Shown in pieces: positions 1 to 7,426 of a stretch of DNA of 64,000 bases; position 1 is the first letter of the stretch, and each line of letters begins with the position of its first letter. The notes under the pieces are model-generated. The model saw nothing but the letters and a program-made list of their open reading frames with translations. It searched no databases and had not been told where the DNA came from. The position numbers were made by a program, and so were the translations under genes. The stretch comes from CAVQMB01 sp963713445. GTDB taxonomy: Bacteria; Pseudomonadota; Gammaproteobacteria; Competibacterales; Competibacteraceae. The stretch is from the NCBI GenBank assembly GCA_963713445.1, contig CAVQMB010000005.1, positions 1-64,000 of the forward strand. Direction: 5' to 3'.

Positions 1-16
1 GAAGAGGAATAGGCAA

Positions 17-1126
17 ATGAGACGACACCCGGTATTGCGTTTTCTGATAGCTGCTTATCGGCGCATTGAACTCGCGATCGTGACTTTTTTCGTCACTCTT
101 CTGGTATCGGCCAACAGCCTTTTCCGTCGCGTGCGGATGTCGCATGAGAACGGTGTTCTTCTGGCCGGGCGGATCAAGATCGTGGCGGATCAGTCTTTTC
201 CGCGACATGACTTCTTTCTCCCGGGGCGGGAATTCGCATGCCGTCTGCGGCATGCCAGCGCGTCGTTCAAGGACGACGCCAAACTTGTCGTGCGCAGCGC
301 CTCGCTGAAATTTGCCGACCATCGCATCTACTCGCCGTTCGACCTCATGATGAATACGGGCGATATGCCGTTGTTCTGGAACGCGCGCACCTTCGTCGGC
401 TTCATGAGAGCCAGCATTGCCGGAAAAGGGAAGCATTACGTCCCTTACCTGCGTCGGCATCCACGAGCTTATTACGGTGGTGGCGGTTCCGTGCGCCGCA
501 ATCCCGAATCGTTTGACAAGATGATCTACCACACCAAGACTGTGAGCGGCTTCGTCTGCGACGATGGGGTCTATCGCTACGCCCGCTATCGGCTGGTGCC
601 GAAGCTGTTCAACGGCGTCGAGTCCGGTCTTCCGGATCAATGGGACCGGGCCCACTCGTGGCTGCAGAACCCGTATCGACACGAGGAGCGTAATCGCAAC
701 TATCTGAAGGATGCGACGCGGAGCTTCATCAACCAGGGCGGTGCACTGAACTACATTCTGCAGATTCAGCTTCGCGACAGGCCGGGATCAGACGATGGGC
801 CGGAGTGGGTCAGTAGCGCAGTGCCCTGGAATCAGGACCGGTTCCCATATGTCGATCTGGCGGAAGTTCACATCGATCGCGTACTGCCCTACCAGGAGAG
901 CATGCTTACGTGGTTTCACATCGGCAATCACCCCAAGAATCTGCCGATTCCGCGGGCCCGTTCCATCGATGACCCGCATTCGCTCAATTACCTCCGCCTT
1001 GCGGCGATCTGGGCGCGCCGGGCGAGATTGTTGTCATACCGCCTGCGTGGCGTTCCCAAACCGTTTCCGGACTCGCGGCACGCGCCGGACTGGGTCGGTA
1101 TGCCCCCATTGCGCGACCCACCTTGA
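17..1126 (+). CDS. Catalase-fold heme protein (catalase-related / allene oxide synthase-like)
   Basis: A 369-residue protein whose scattered motifs match the heme-catalase fold. H43 in SHENG sits where catalases carry the distal histidine. N113 in SPFDLMMNTGDMPLFW sits where the distal asparagine lies. RLLSY (337-341) matches the proximal heme-tyrosine motif R-x-x-x-Y. The middle (about 185-285) resembles the srpA-like catalase group. A hydrophobic stretch at about 18-32 could be a membrane anchor, which is unusual for a catalase. Members of this fold include peroxidases and fatty-acid hydroperoxide enzymes such as allene oxide synthase. The substrate cannot be told. A purine-rich AGAGGAAT precedes the ATG. 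The next gene is a cNMP-binding membrane protein 72 bp downstream on the same strand. Confidence 0.6.
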   Translation: MRRHPVLRFLIAAYRRIELAIVTFFVTLLVSANSLFRRVRMSHENGVLLAGRIKIVADQSFPRHDFFLPGREFACRLRHASASFKDDAKLVVRSASLKFADHRIYSPFDLMMNTGDMPLFWNARTFVGFMRASIAGKGKHYVPYLRRHPRAYYGGGGSVRRNPESFDKMIYHTKTVSGFVCDDGVYRYARYRLVPKLFNGVESGLPDQWDRAHSWLQNPYRHEERNRNYLKDATRSFINQGGALNYILQIQLRDRPGSDDGPEWVSSAVPWNQDRFPYVDLAEVHIDRVLPYQESMLTWFHIGNHPKNLPIPRARSIDDPHSLNYLRLAAIWARRARLLSYRLRGVPKPFPDSRHAPDWVGMPPLRDPP

Positions 1127-1198
1127 GGCGGTTAGATTCCGGTAGCCGTCGCGTCTCCAGGGGGAAAGAGCCACTCACCTCTAATTCGAGGCTGGAAA

Positions 1199-1909
1199 AT
1201 GCAATTGACGAATGCCGTAGGCCTTGTCGGTGTGCTGATCTATCTTGGGGCCTATGCCGCTCTGCAGTTCGGCATCATTGCCGGACAGAGCTATCGTTAC
1301 GCGCTTCTCAACATTGCGGCGGCCACTTGTGTTCTGATAAGCCTGACGGCCGCATTCAACCTGTCTTCGGCGCTGATTCAGATTTGCTGGATTGCGATCA
1401 GCGCGGGCGGCATTGTGCGCTTGTATGTGATCTTGCATGGCCTCCGGTTCACGCCGGAGGAGGCGGATTTCATTGCATCCAAAATGCCTCACCTACACAA
1501 ACACCGGGCTAGGAAATTCCTTGATAATGGTATCTGGGTGACCGGCAAGCCGGGCACTCAACTAACACAGGAAGAAATCCCGGTCGACGAACTCATCTAT
1601 ATGGCGGATGGCGAAGCCGACGTGACTCTCGGCGGCCATGTGATCGGTCAGTGTGTGGGCGGCGATTACATCGGCGAAATTACCAGTCTTGGTGGGGAGC
1701 CCGCAAGCGCGACCGTGACGCTGACCAAACCGTCACGCTATTTCTGTATCAAGGCTTCCCGTGTCCGTGAGCTGGTCTGCAAAACGCCGGAGCTACGCGA
1801 GGCTTTGGCGGTGAGCTTCGCCGCCGCGACAGGCAGCAAGTTGTCCGCAATCAATGCGGAACTAGTTCGGCGCGGAGTCGGACGTGAGGCGACAGAGGAT
1901 TCAAGGTAG
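1199..1909 (+). CDS. Membrane protein: CBU_0592-like domain fused to a cyclic-nucleotide-binding domain
   Basis: A 236-residue two-part protein. Residues 1-85 hold about three hydrophobic segments typical of the CBU_0592-like membrane domain. Residues 95-215 look like a CAP-family cyclic-nucleotide-binding beta barrel (MADGEADVTLGG, then GGDYIGEITSLGGEPASATV). This resembles the phosphate-binding cassette but has no clear R-A-A arginine, so cNMP binding is uncertain. The plan recalls Popeye-type proteins, which are membrane-bound with a cytosolic cNMP-like domain. It lies 72 bp after the catalase-fold gene and may be cotranscribed with it. There is no DNA-binding domain, so it is not a CRP-type regulator. 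Confidence 0.65.
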   Translation: MQLTNAVGLVGVLIYLGAYAALQFGIIAGQSYRYALLNIAAATCVLISLTAAFNLSSALIQICWIAISAGGIVRLYVILHGLRFTPEEADFIASKMPHLHKHRARKFLDNGIWVTGKPGTQLTQEEIPVDELIYMADGEADVTLGGHVIGQCVGGDYIGEITSLGGEPASATVTLTKPSRYFCIKASRVRELVCKTPELREALAVSFAAATGSKLSAINAELVRRGVGREATEDSR

Positions 1910-2186
1910 GGAACTAGCAGCTTACCGGTGCTGTAGCTTTTAGCTTTCATGGCTGTGCAGTCCGTATGTCGGGATCGCTGAGTCGCAGGCGGTGCGCCAG
2001 CTCGTAGATAATGTATTTGAGCAGTTTGAATCCGGTTTCCGGGTGAGTTACGCATGCAATGGATAGTAAGCCAAGGCGTCACCGGCAGGCGCGAAACGGC
2101 ACCCCGCGCCGGCCGCTGGTGGTGGCAGCAGCATTCTCCAGGTTACCCCGCCGGCTGGCCGCAGCCCGTCTTTCCTGACCAGCGGA

Positions 2187-3185
2187 TTACGCGTCAGCGG
2201 CAAAGGCGGCTGCCAACAACTCAAAGGAATGGAGGCGGGCGCTGTGGTGGTAAATATTGGACGTCACCATTACTTCGTCGGCTTTCGTGTCCTGTGCTTT
2301 TGCCAGAATCTGTCGGCGCACGGTTTTCGGGTCGCCAACGATGTTCATCTGCCGGAACTGCCTCACTGCGGCGCGCTCAGCCTCCGTGTACGGATAGGCC
2401 CGGGCCTCGTCAGGGCTGGGCAGCGGCAGGTATTCGCCGCGATTTATGCGTAGCCGCATCAGATCCGTAGTACCCGCCAGATAGTCGGCCTCTTCATTGC
2501 TGTCGGCGCAGACCACGGATACACAGAGTATCGCATGAGGTTCGGGAAACTCAGGCGACGGACTGAACTGTTCCCGGTAGGCGTGCATGGCCGGTGTGGC
2601 TGGTGCGGGGCTGAAATGGCTGGCGAAACCGTAGCCCATCCCGGCCTGGCCCGCCATTGCTGCGCTGGCACCGCTGGATCCGAGCACCCAGATCGGCGGC
2701 AGGCCGACGTCGTCCGGCATCACCCGCACCGATCGCATCGGGTGCTGCTCCGGCAGTTCGCTCCGGGAGAACGCCAGCAGTTCCGCCAGCAGGGCGGGAA
2801 ACTGCTCGCCATCGAAGGCGCGCAGCGCGCGGGTGGCGTTCCTATCCGAGCCCGGCGCCCGACCGATGCCCAGATCGATCCGATCCGGGTAAAGTGCGGC
2901 CAGCGTGTGAAAAACCTCCGCCAGCTTCAACGGCACATGGTTGGGCAGCATGATGCCGCCCGAGCCGACCCGAAGTCGCTCGGTATGGGCGGCGACATGG
3001 GCGATGAGAATTTCCGGCGCGGAACTGGCCACGCTGGGCATGCTGTGATGTTCGGCGAACCAGTGCCGCACGAAGCCCAGACCTTCGGCCAACCGGGCCA
3101 GTTCGACGGTGCGACGCAACGCGTCGGATGGCCGACAACCCGCGGCGACCGGCGCCAGATCAAGTACGGAAAGAGGGATCGGCAT
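2187..3185 (-). CDS. LLM-class flavin-dependent oxidoreductase (luciferase-like)
   Basis: A 332-residue luciferase-like monooxygenase of the MsnO8 type, which uses FMNH2 and O2 on an unknown organic substrate. It begins MPIPLSVLDLAPV and has the typical RHWFAEHH motif, the DLGIGRAPGSD loop and the PIWVLGSSG strand of the TIM barrel. The start at 3185 is chosen because the family begins there and an AGAAAGG ribosome-binding site precedes it; the frame runs open further upstream without a supporting site. Length is normal and there are no breaks. It stands alone, convergent with the cNMP-domain gene and next to a transposase element. Confidence 0.85.
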   Translation of the reverse strand: MPIPLSVLDLAPVAAGCRPSDALRRTVELARLAEGLGFVRHWFAEHHSMPSVASSAPEILIAHVAAHTERLRVGSGGIMLPNHVPLKLAEVFHTLAALYPDRIDLGIGRAPGSDRNATRALRAFDGEQFPALLAELLAFSRSELPEQHPMRSVRVMPDDVGLPPIWVLGSSGASAAMAGQAGMGYGFASHFSPAPATPAMHAYREQFSPSPEFPEPHAILCVSVVCADSNEEADYLAGTTDLMRLRINRGEYLPLPSPDEARAYPYTEAERAAVRQFRQMNIVGDPKTVRRQILAKAQDTKADEVMVTSNIYHHSARLHSFELLAAAFAADA

Positions 3186-3292
3186 ATGCCTTTCTCGATG
3201 GGATCGGTTGAATCTCGACGCAGCCCTGTTAAGGCTGGTTGAGCGCATGATACCAGTGGAGGTCTTGGCTGGTACACACCACGGGCGTGACT

Positions 3293-3322
3293 GGGGGTCA
3301 GGTCTACTATCGATACATTCGG
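3293..3322 (+). repeat. RAYT-unit terminal repeat, copy A
   Basis: Reads GGGGGTCAGGTCTACTATCG and onward into the transposase gene from its 3' side. It matches copy B (4208-4241, opposite strand) with a few substitutions. Confidence 0.6.
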
Positions 3323-3334
3323 TCACAGCTCAGG

Positions 3335-4189
3335 CTAACGGCTGGAAGCGTCGGTGCTGGCTGCCGCGCGCACGATCCGCCCGACCGTGACCAGGTGCAG
3401 GCCGAAGAACTCGGCGATCTGGCGGTAGCTGTAAGCGCCCGTGGCGTAGGCGGCGGCGATGGCCGCATTGCGCTCGGGGTGGGTGGCCGCTAGCGCCTCA
3501 AGCGAGGGTGCCGGTGGCCGGCGTTGTGCGCGTGGCACGTTGAGCTCATCCGGCACTGTCATGCGGTGCTGCATCCGCTCGACGAAGCGCTCATCGCCCA
3601 GATAGATCTGCTGGCGCAAGCCGGTCCAGATACTTCCCTGTCCGAGCCCTTCAGCCACAAACTGGCGGTAGCGTTGCCGCGCTTCCGTGCGGCGACGGGC
3701 AAACCGCCGCAACAACCCGCTCACCGCCAACCATTGCGGTACCGGGGCTTTGCCCACCGTTGCCCGGTAGCTGCTCCACGTCCACTTGGCGGGGTCATCG
3801 ACCCTCTGTGCCCGGACCGGATTCAGTACCACGTAGCGGGCCAACTCCAGCAGATATGCGTCGGCGTCCACCAGGATGGCCTTGAAGCGACCCTGGAACA
3901 GATGTCCCGAGCACCGGTAGCGGCGGTTGGAGGCTTGGGTGAACACCCCGTTCAACTGGCGCATGCCCCTGGAGAGATTACCGTCCGGGGTTTGCACCAC
4001 CAGATGGTAATGGTTGTCCATCAGACAATAAGCCGGGCAGACCCAGTTGAACCGTTGCACCACCTCCCCCAGGGTATGGAGAAACCGATCCCGGTCCTCG
4101 TCATCCTCGACGATCGGCTCGCGCCGGTCACCGCGCGAGGTGACGTGATACAGCGCGCCGGGGAATTCGATACGCAGGGGTCTGGCCAT
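3335..4189 (-). CDS. REP-associated tyrosine (Y1) transposase
   Basis: A 284-residue IS200/IS605-like Y1 transposase of the RAYT class, a single-strand DNA nuclease. It starts MARPLRIEFPGALYHVTSRG. It has the HUH-type NHYHLV motif near residue 75 and the family segment GHLFQGRFKAILVDAD, followed by YLLELARYVVLNPVRA. A C-terminal helix-turn-helix-like region (AYSYRQIAEFFGLHLVTVGR, near 260) is typical of these proteins. An upstream in-frame ATG at 4207 is possible, but neither start has a clear ribosome-binding site. The gene is intact, unlike the IS remnants further on. Confidence 0.85.
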   Translation of the reverse strand: MARPLRIEFPGALYHVTSRGDRREPIVEDDEDRDRFLHTLGEVVQRFNWVCPAYCLMDNHYHLVVQTPDGNLSRGMRQLNGVFTQASNRRYRCSGHLFQGRFKAILVDADAYLLELARYVVLNPVRAQRVDDPAKWTWSSYRATVGKAPVPQWLAVSGLLRRFARRRTEARQRYRQFVAEGLGQGSIWTGLRQQIYLGDERFVERMQHRMTVPDELNVPRAQRRPPAPSLEALAATHPERNAAIAAAYATGAYSYRQIAEFFGLHLVTVGRIVRAAASTDASSR

Positions 4190-4207
4190 GGATCGATCAT
4201 CGTTCAT

Positions 4208-4241
4208 CCGATTCGATATTGCAATGATAGACTTGACCCCC
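4208..4241 (-). repeat. RAYT-unit terminal repeat, copy B
   Basis: On the - strand it begins GGGGGTCAAGTCTATCATTG and runs to just before the transposase start. It is inverted relative to copy A and in the same orientation as the solo copy at 5497-5517. Confidence 0.6.
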
Positions 4242-4313
4242 ATTGTGTGGCTTGCCAGTCCGCGCCGAAGGCCGCATCCTGAGCGGTCGTTGAACGAGCG
4301 GAATTGACCCGAA

Positions 4314-4985
4314 ATGACTAAGCTGCGCCTCGAAGACCGCCCCGAGTGGGGCTATCTGCTGCGTGAATTCTACGAGCTCTACCGGCGAGGCAAGGCAGGC
4401 GGCAGCGCCAAGATCCGGTCCCACCAGCGGGCCGTGCGCGAGGCGATCAGCGCGATCCTCGACTCCAATCCGCCGGTACTCGAAAGAACCCCGGAGGACA
4501 AGCCGGTCACGGCACACCTCAAACGGGCGATGGACAATGGCCGGCGAGGGTCGACGCAGTCGATCGTTCGTACCATTGAAAGCGTGCTGCCCGAGGTAAG
4601 CTGGCTTTATGGCTACGAGAAAGTGCCGCGCGGGCTCAGCCGGAAATACGCCTATGCCGAATTTGCCGGGCCGCAGGGACCGGTTTTTTCCGAGGCGGTG
4701 ATACTGGGCATGGTCCTGTTCGCGCCCAAATGCACCTATCCGGCGCATAGCCATGACGGGCTGACCGAAAGCTATTATGCCTTGTCCGGCGCCGTCAGCG
4801 AAAACGATGATGGGGTCTATGCGCCGGGTTCCCTCATCTTCAATCCGCCGGGCCGGATGCACAGGCTCACGGTCAGCGACACCGAGCCGTCGCTGTTGTC
4901 ATATGCCTGGCACGGCCCCAAGGATAAACTTGTTGGGCAGAAGATGGTCTTCAAGCGCCCGCAGTCCCCGGGAGGAAAGCAATGA
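4314..4985 (+). CDS. dddL: Dimethylsulfoniopropionate lyase, DddL-type cupin
   Basis: A 223-residue cupin that I recognise as the DddL family, which cleaves DMSP to dimethyl sulfide and acrylate. The metal-binding cupin motif is complete: H145 and H147 in YPAHSHDGLTESYYALSG, E152, and H183 in PPGRMHRL. The N-terminal helical half (WGYLLREFYELYRRGKAGG) and the segment AVSENDDGVYAPGSLIFNPP are DddL-like; DddQ and DddW are the alternatives in the same superfamily. Its stop overlaps the rhodanese start by 4 bp, so the pair is probably cotranscribed. It is flanked by the RAYT unit and intron remnants, so horizontal acquisition is likely. Confidence 0.72.
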   Translation: MTKLRLEDRPEWGYLLREFYELYRRGKAGGSAKIRSHQRAVREAISAILDSNPPVLERTPEDKPVTAHLKRAMDNGRRGSTQSIVRTIESVLPEVSWLYGYEKVPRGLSRKYAYAEFAGPQGPVFSEAVILGMVLFAPKCTYPAHSHDGLTESYYALSGAVSENDDGVYAPGSLIFNPPGRMHRLTVSDTEPSLLSYAWHGPKDKLVGQKMVFKRPQSPGGKQ

Positions 4986-5374
4986 AACGCGTCAAAGACA
5001 TGGTGGCAGAAGCGAATGCGGTGGTTGAGCATTTGCCGGCCACCGCAGCGATGAACCTGCACGGCCGCGAGGATGTCACTTTCGTTGACTTGCGCGACCC
5101 GCGCGAGCTGGAGCGCGACGGCATGATCCCCGGCGCCTTCCACTGCCCGCGGGGGATGCTGGAGTTCTGGATCGATCCCGAGAGCCCTTACGCCAAGCCG
5201 CAGTTCCAGACCGGCAAGCGCTTTGTCTTTTACTGCGCCTCCGGCTGGCGCTCGGCGCTCTCGGCCCGACTGGCGCAGGAGATGGGGCTGGAGAACGTCG
5301 CCCATATCGAGGACGGCTTCGGCGGCTGGAACAAGGCTGGCGGGCCGGTCGGGGAGAAGCCGAAGAAGAAGTGA
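4982..5374 (+). CDS. Rhodanese-like sulfurtransferase
   Basis: A 130-residue single-domain rhodanese. The active-site loop CASGWRS (85-91) holds the persulfide-forming cysteine C85. FVDLRDPRELERDGMIPGA (34-52) is the typical CDC25-like CH2A region, and AHIEDGFGGWNKAG closes the fold. There is no signal peptide, so it is cytoplasmic. The start overlaps the upstream DMSP lyase by ATGA, and AGGAAAG precedes it. The coupling suggests a sulfur-handling role beside DMSP cleavage, but that is inference. The C-terminus ends in a lysine-rich tail. Confidence 0.85.
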   Translation: MKRVKDMVAEANAVVEHLPATAAMNLHGREDVTFVDLRDPRELERDGMIPGAFHCPRGMLEFWIDPESPYAKPQFQTGKRFVFYCASGWRSALSARLAQEMGLENVAHIEDGFGGWNKAGGPVGEKPKKK

Positions 5375-5467
5375 TGCTCACCGACGAGCAGGTCATGAAC
5401 CGTGCTATCGCGCGGGCCTTAGGCTAGCCGTTTGAGGCTCGTATCCCGATGATGGCACTTACAATTC

Positions 5468-5497
5468 AACACAGTATCTGACTCCAAATACTGTGTT
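5468..5497. repeat. Perfect 10-bp hairpin beside the solo RAYT repeat
   Basis: AACACAGTAT and its complement ATACTGTGTT flank a 10-nt loop, directly abutting the GGGGTCAAGTC copy. It could be a transposase recognition hairpin or a terminator for the rhodanese operon; no T-run follows. Confidence 0.45.
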
Positions 5498-5517
5498 TCG
5501 ATGATAGACTTGACCCC
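5497..5517 (-). repeat. Solo copy of the RAYT-unit end sequence
   Basis: On the - strand it reads GGGGTCAAGTCTATCATCGA, matching copy B, with no transposase gene attached. It joins directly to the probable group II intron segment. Confidence 0.6.
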
Positions 5518-6245
5518 AGTTTACAGCAATGGGCAATCCCGGATGGCGCGCGTCAATCGCTTGACGCAGAGCGGCCCTGAGGTCGTCGTGAATGGACGAG
5601 GGGCCGCTCATGACAGGTTTGTGAGACTCAGAGTTCTCTCCCGTGTTTCCCGTCAATGGTTCCTCACGCGTGGCGACCCCCTTTCCTCGAGTGGGTCCCG
5701 GCGAGCCCGGTTCCCCACCGTCATCGGTACTATGAAGTCGCTACGACTTCCCACGGTGCATGCCCCTTGGCTTATGGCTTCGCCGCAAGGTCGCGCATGT
5801 GCTTGGTGGTTCGTGTTCGCCGTGGCGCTCCCGACAACAGCCAAGTCCGCCGCCGAGCCTGGAGAATTGTTCCGCCGGCTCCCCGAGTACCGGCTACCTC
5901 ATGCGCACACCCGTGGGATCTCACAGGTTCCCTGGTGACCCATCCCGCGCCTTTGCCGTGCTCCAAGACCCCGGCCGAATCGGTCATCCTGGCCCTGGCG
6001 GAATTCCCGATGCTGCCCCCGCACCCAACACGACGAAGGCTTCAGCGATTACATGATTTCGTGGCTACCACACGGCTTTGACGCCCGCTGTCTACGCTTC
6101 ACGACCCGCGTTGCCGTTGGCCGTGCAAGACTCGCTTCCTGGCTGACTGGCTCGGTCTTTACCAGGAGGGTGTCGAACCCTCTGGGTCACAGTGAAAGGT
6201 TTGTGTCTACATGACTCCTCCTTTCCAGGGCTTAGCCTGTCGCAA
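5518..6245 (-). mobile_element. Probable 5' part of a group II intron, truncated, inserted in the IS66 transposase gene
   Basis: No protein gene with a credible start covers this stretch. On the - strand it begins TGCGACAGGC, close to the bacterial group II 5' consensus GTGCGAC, then CCTGGAAAGGAGGAGTCATG. Long structured, frame-open sequence follows, which I associate with the leader of intron-encoded reverse transcriptases. The left end is cut at about 5518, before any reverse transcriptase domain. The right boundary falls inside the IS66 frame, as expected of an intron insertion. The assignment rests on pattern recall and needs a covariance search. Confidence 0.45.
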
Positions 6246-6856
6246 GCTGGGATCATGCCCGGCGTAAGTTCGTTGAAGCCGCCCGGGCGGCACCCGCCGG
6301 AAAACAGGGTAATGGCTCAAACAAACAGCTCTCCAAGGCCGATGTCGCCCTGAGCCATATCCGAAAACTCTACGCCGTCGAACGCAACACGAAAGACTTG
6401 AGCGATGCCCAACGCTACCGCGTCCGTCAGACGATGAGCTTGCCGCTGCTAGAGACCTTCAAAACCTGGCTGGAGAGCAACGTCAGCAAGGTCATGAAAG
6501 GCTCACTGACCCGCAAGGCCATGGAGTATACCCTGAACCAGTGGCCCTATCTGGTGGGCTACTGCGAACGCGGCGATCTGCAGATCAGCAATGTTCTGGC
6601 CGAGAATGCCATCCGCCCGTTCGCACTGGGTCGAAAGGCGTGGTTGTTCGCCGACACAACACGGGGCGCCCGCGCCAGTGCCACCTGTTACTCCCTGATT
6701 GAAACGGCCAAAGCGAATCAACTGGAGCCGTCGGCGTACATCGACCATGTGCTGGAACGTATTGCTGAGGCGGACACACTGGAAAAACTGGAAGCACTGT
6801 TGCCCTGGAGTGTGGCACTGGCACCGGCTTCAAAAAATGTGGCTCAATACCGCTGA
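6246..6856 (+). pseudogene. IS66 transposase, C-terminal fragment
   Basis: The open frame begins WDHARRKFVEAARA and continues to the stop at 6856. It carries the typical IS66 C-terminus: NVLAENAIRPFALGRKAWLF, with the last acidic residue of the DDE triad, then SLIETAKANQLEPSAYIDHV. The N-terminal two thirds are missing; the frame stops just upstream, where the probable group II intron abuts. An ATG at 6398 would give a 152-residue product, but it would be inactive. The right inverted repeat of the element is still present after the stop. Confidence 0.85.
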
Positions 6857-6859
6857 GGC

Positions 6860-6885
6860 AAGTGGGTCGATTTAACGGCGCTTAC
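6860..6885. repeat. IS66 right terminal inverted repeat
   Basis: On the - strand it reads GTAAGCGCCGTTAAATCGAC and onward, the GTAAGCG start typical of IS66 ends, just after the transposase stop. The left partner is absent. Confidence 0.6.
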
Positions 6886-6891
6886 CGAGAA

Positions 6892-6986
6892 CCGGTCAGA
6901 GCACGAATCCCTATCTGCTAAAATTCTTCACTCCTGTTTTCTGGGCAGAATATCGTTCCGGTCAGAGCACGAATCTCTATCCGCTA
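6892..6986 (+). repeat. Two 29-bp direct repeats 66 bp apart
   Basis: CCGGTCAGAGCACGAATC starts at 6892 and again at 6958; over 29 bp the copies differ at two positions. The 37-bp spacer is AT-richer than its surroundings. They immediately follow the IS66 end. Function is unknown. Confidence 0.6.
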
Positions 6987-7100
6987 CCTGATTACCCAGC
7001 AGTCTAAGCTCTTGAGACAGCCGGTTGGTTCAGTGGACCTTCCTGATGAGTTCGAGGGGTGTCCACGATGGCCAAAAATAGGGTGTAGTTCCAGCCGGGG

Positions 7101-7234
7101 ATGAGCTTGAGCTACTCTCTCAACCGCTACGGGAGTGAAGCCCAGTGCCGCGAGGCGTTGTTCCGCTGGCGCTGGCCGCAAGGGTTTCGTGTGGCCATAG
7201 CGGCTACTGCACGCTGATGAGCCGTCCTCTGTGA
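7101..7234 (+). pseudogene. IS1595-family transposase, N-terminal remnant
   Basis: From the ATG at 7101 the frame reads MSLSYSLNRYGSEAQCREAL, then FRWRWPQGF, the typical IS1595 N-terminus. It then shifts frame: CGHSGYC, the second zinc-ribbon half, is in another frame from 7190, which stops at 7234. No catalytic domain is present. The rest of the interval to the next gene (7235-7426) shows nothing I can assign. Confidence 0.6.
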
Positions 7235-7426
7235 CGGCGGTGGAGTGTAGCTCCGAGGGGCGTTCGCTGCGCTTGCGCCTGAGTCGGCTGATCCTATGCG
7301 GCCACCGGCACGCCTTCGTGCGACAGGTCCAGGACCACGGGATCGGGCGACGTGAGCCTTTAATATCGGAAATAAGTCTGATACGTTTTATTTTCAAAGC
7401 TGCCTACCGGTGCAAAGGATTGCCCC

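Larger units (their letters stand above)
3293..4241. mobile_element. REP-associated tyrosine transposase unit bounded by inward-facing imperfect repeats
   Basis: A 949-bp unit containing one Y1 transposase gene. Both edges carry a related sequence starting GGGGGTCARGTCTA and reading inward: on the + strand at 3293 and on the - strand from 4241. This is seen directly in the sequence. It implies that the two copies mark the ends of a domesticated or mobile RAYT unit. A third, solo copy lies at 5497-5517. Confidence 0.6.

Noticed and set aside
4314..4985. Generic cupin or ectoine-type cupin instead of DMSP lyase
   Set aside because: The N-terminal helical half and the SENDDGVYAPGSL segment match DddL better, though phylogeny would be decisive.
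5501..6081. Overlapping open frames of 98-145 codons on both strands
   Set aside because: No ribosome-binding sites, no recognisable domains, frames end at arbitrary points; better explained by structured intron-like sequence.
6892..6986. Possible two-repeat CRISPR
   Set aside because: A single spacer, no leader, no cas genes and no further copies seen; better called a direct repeat.
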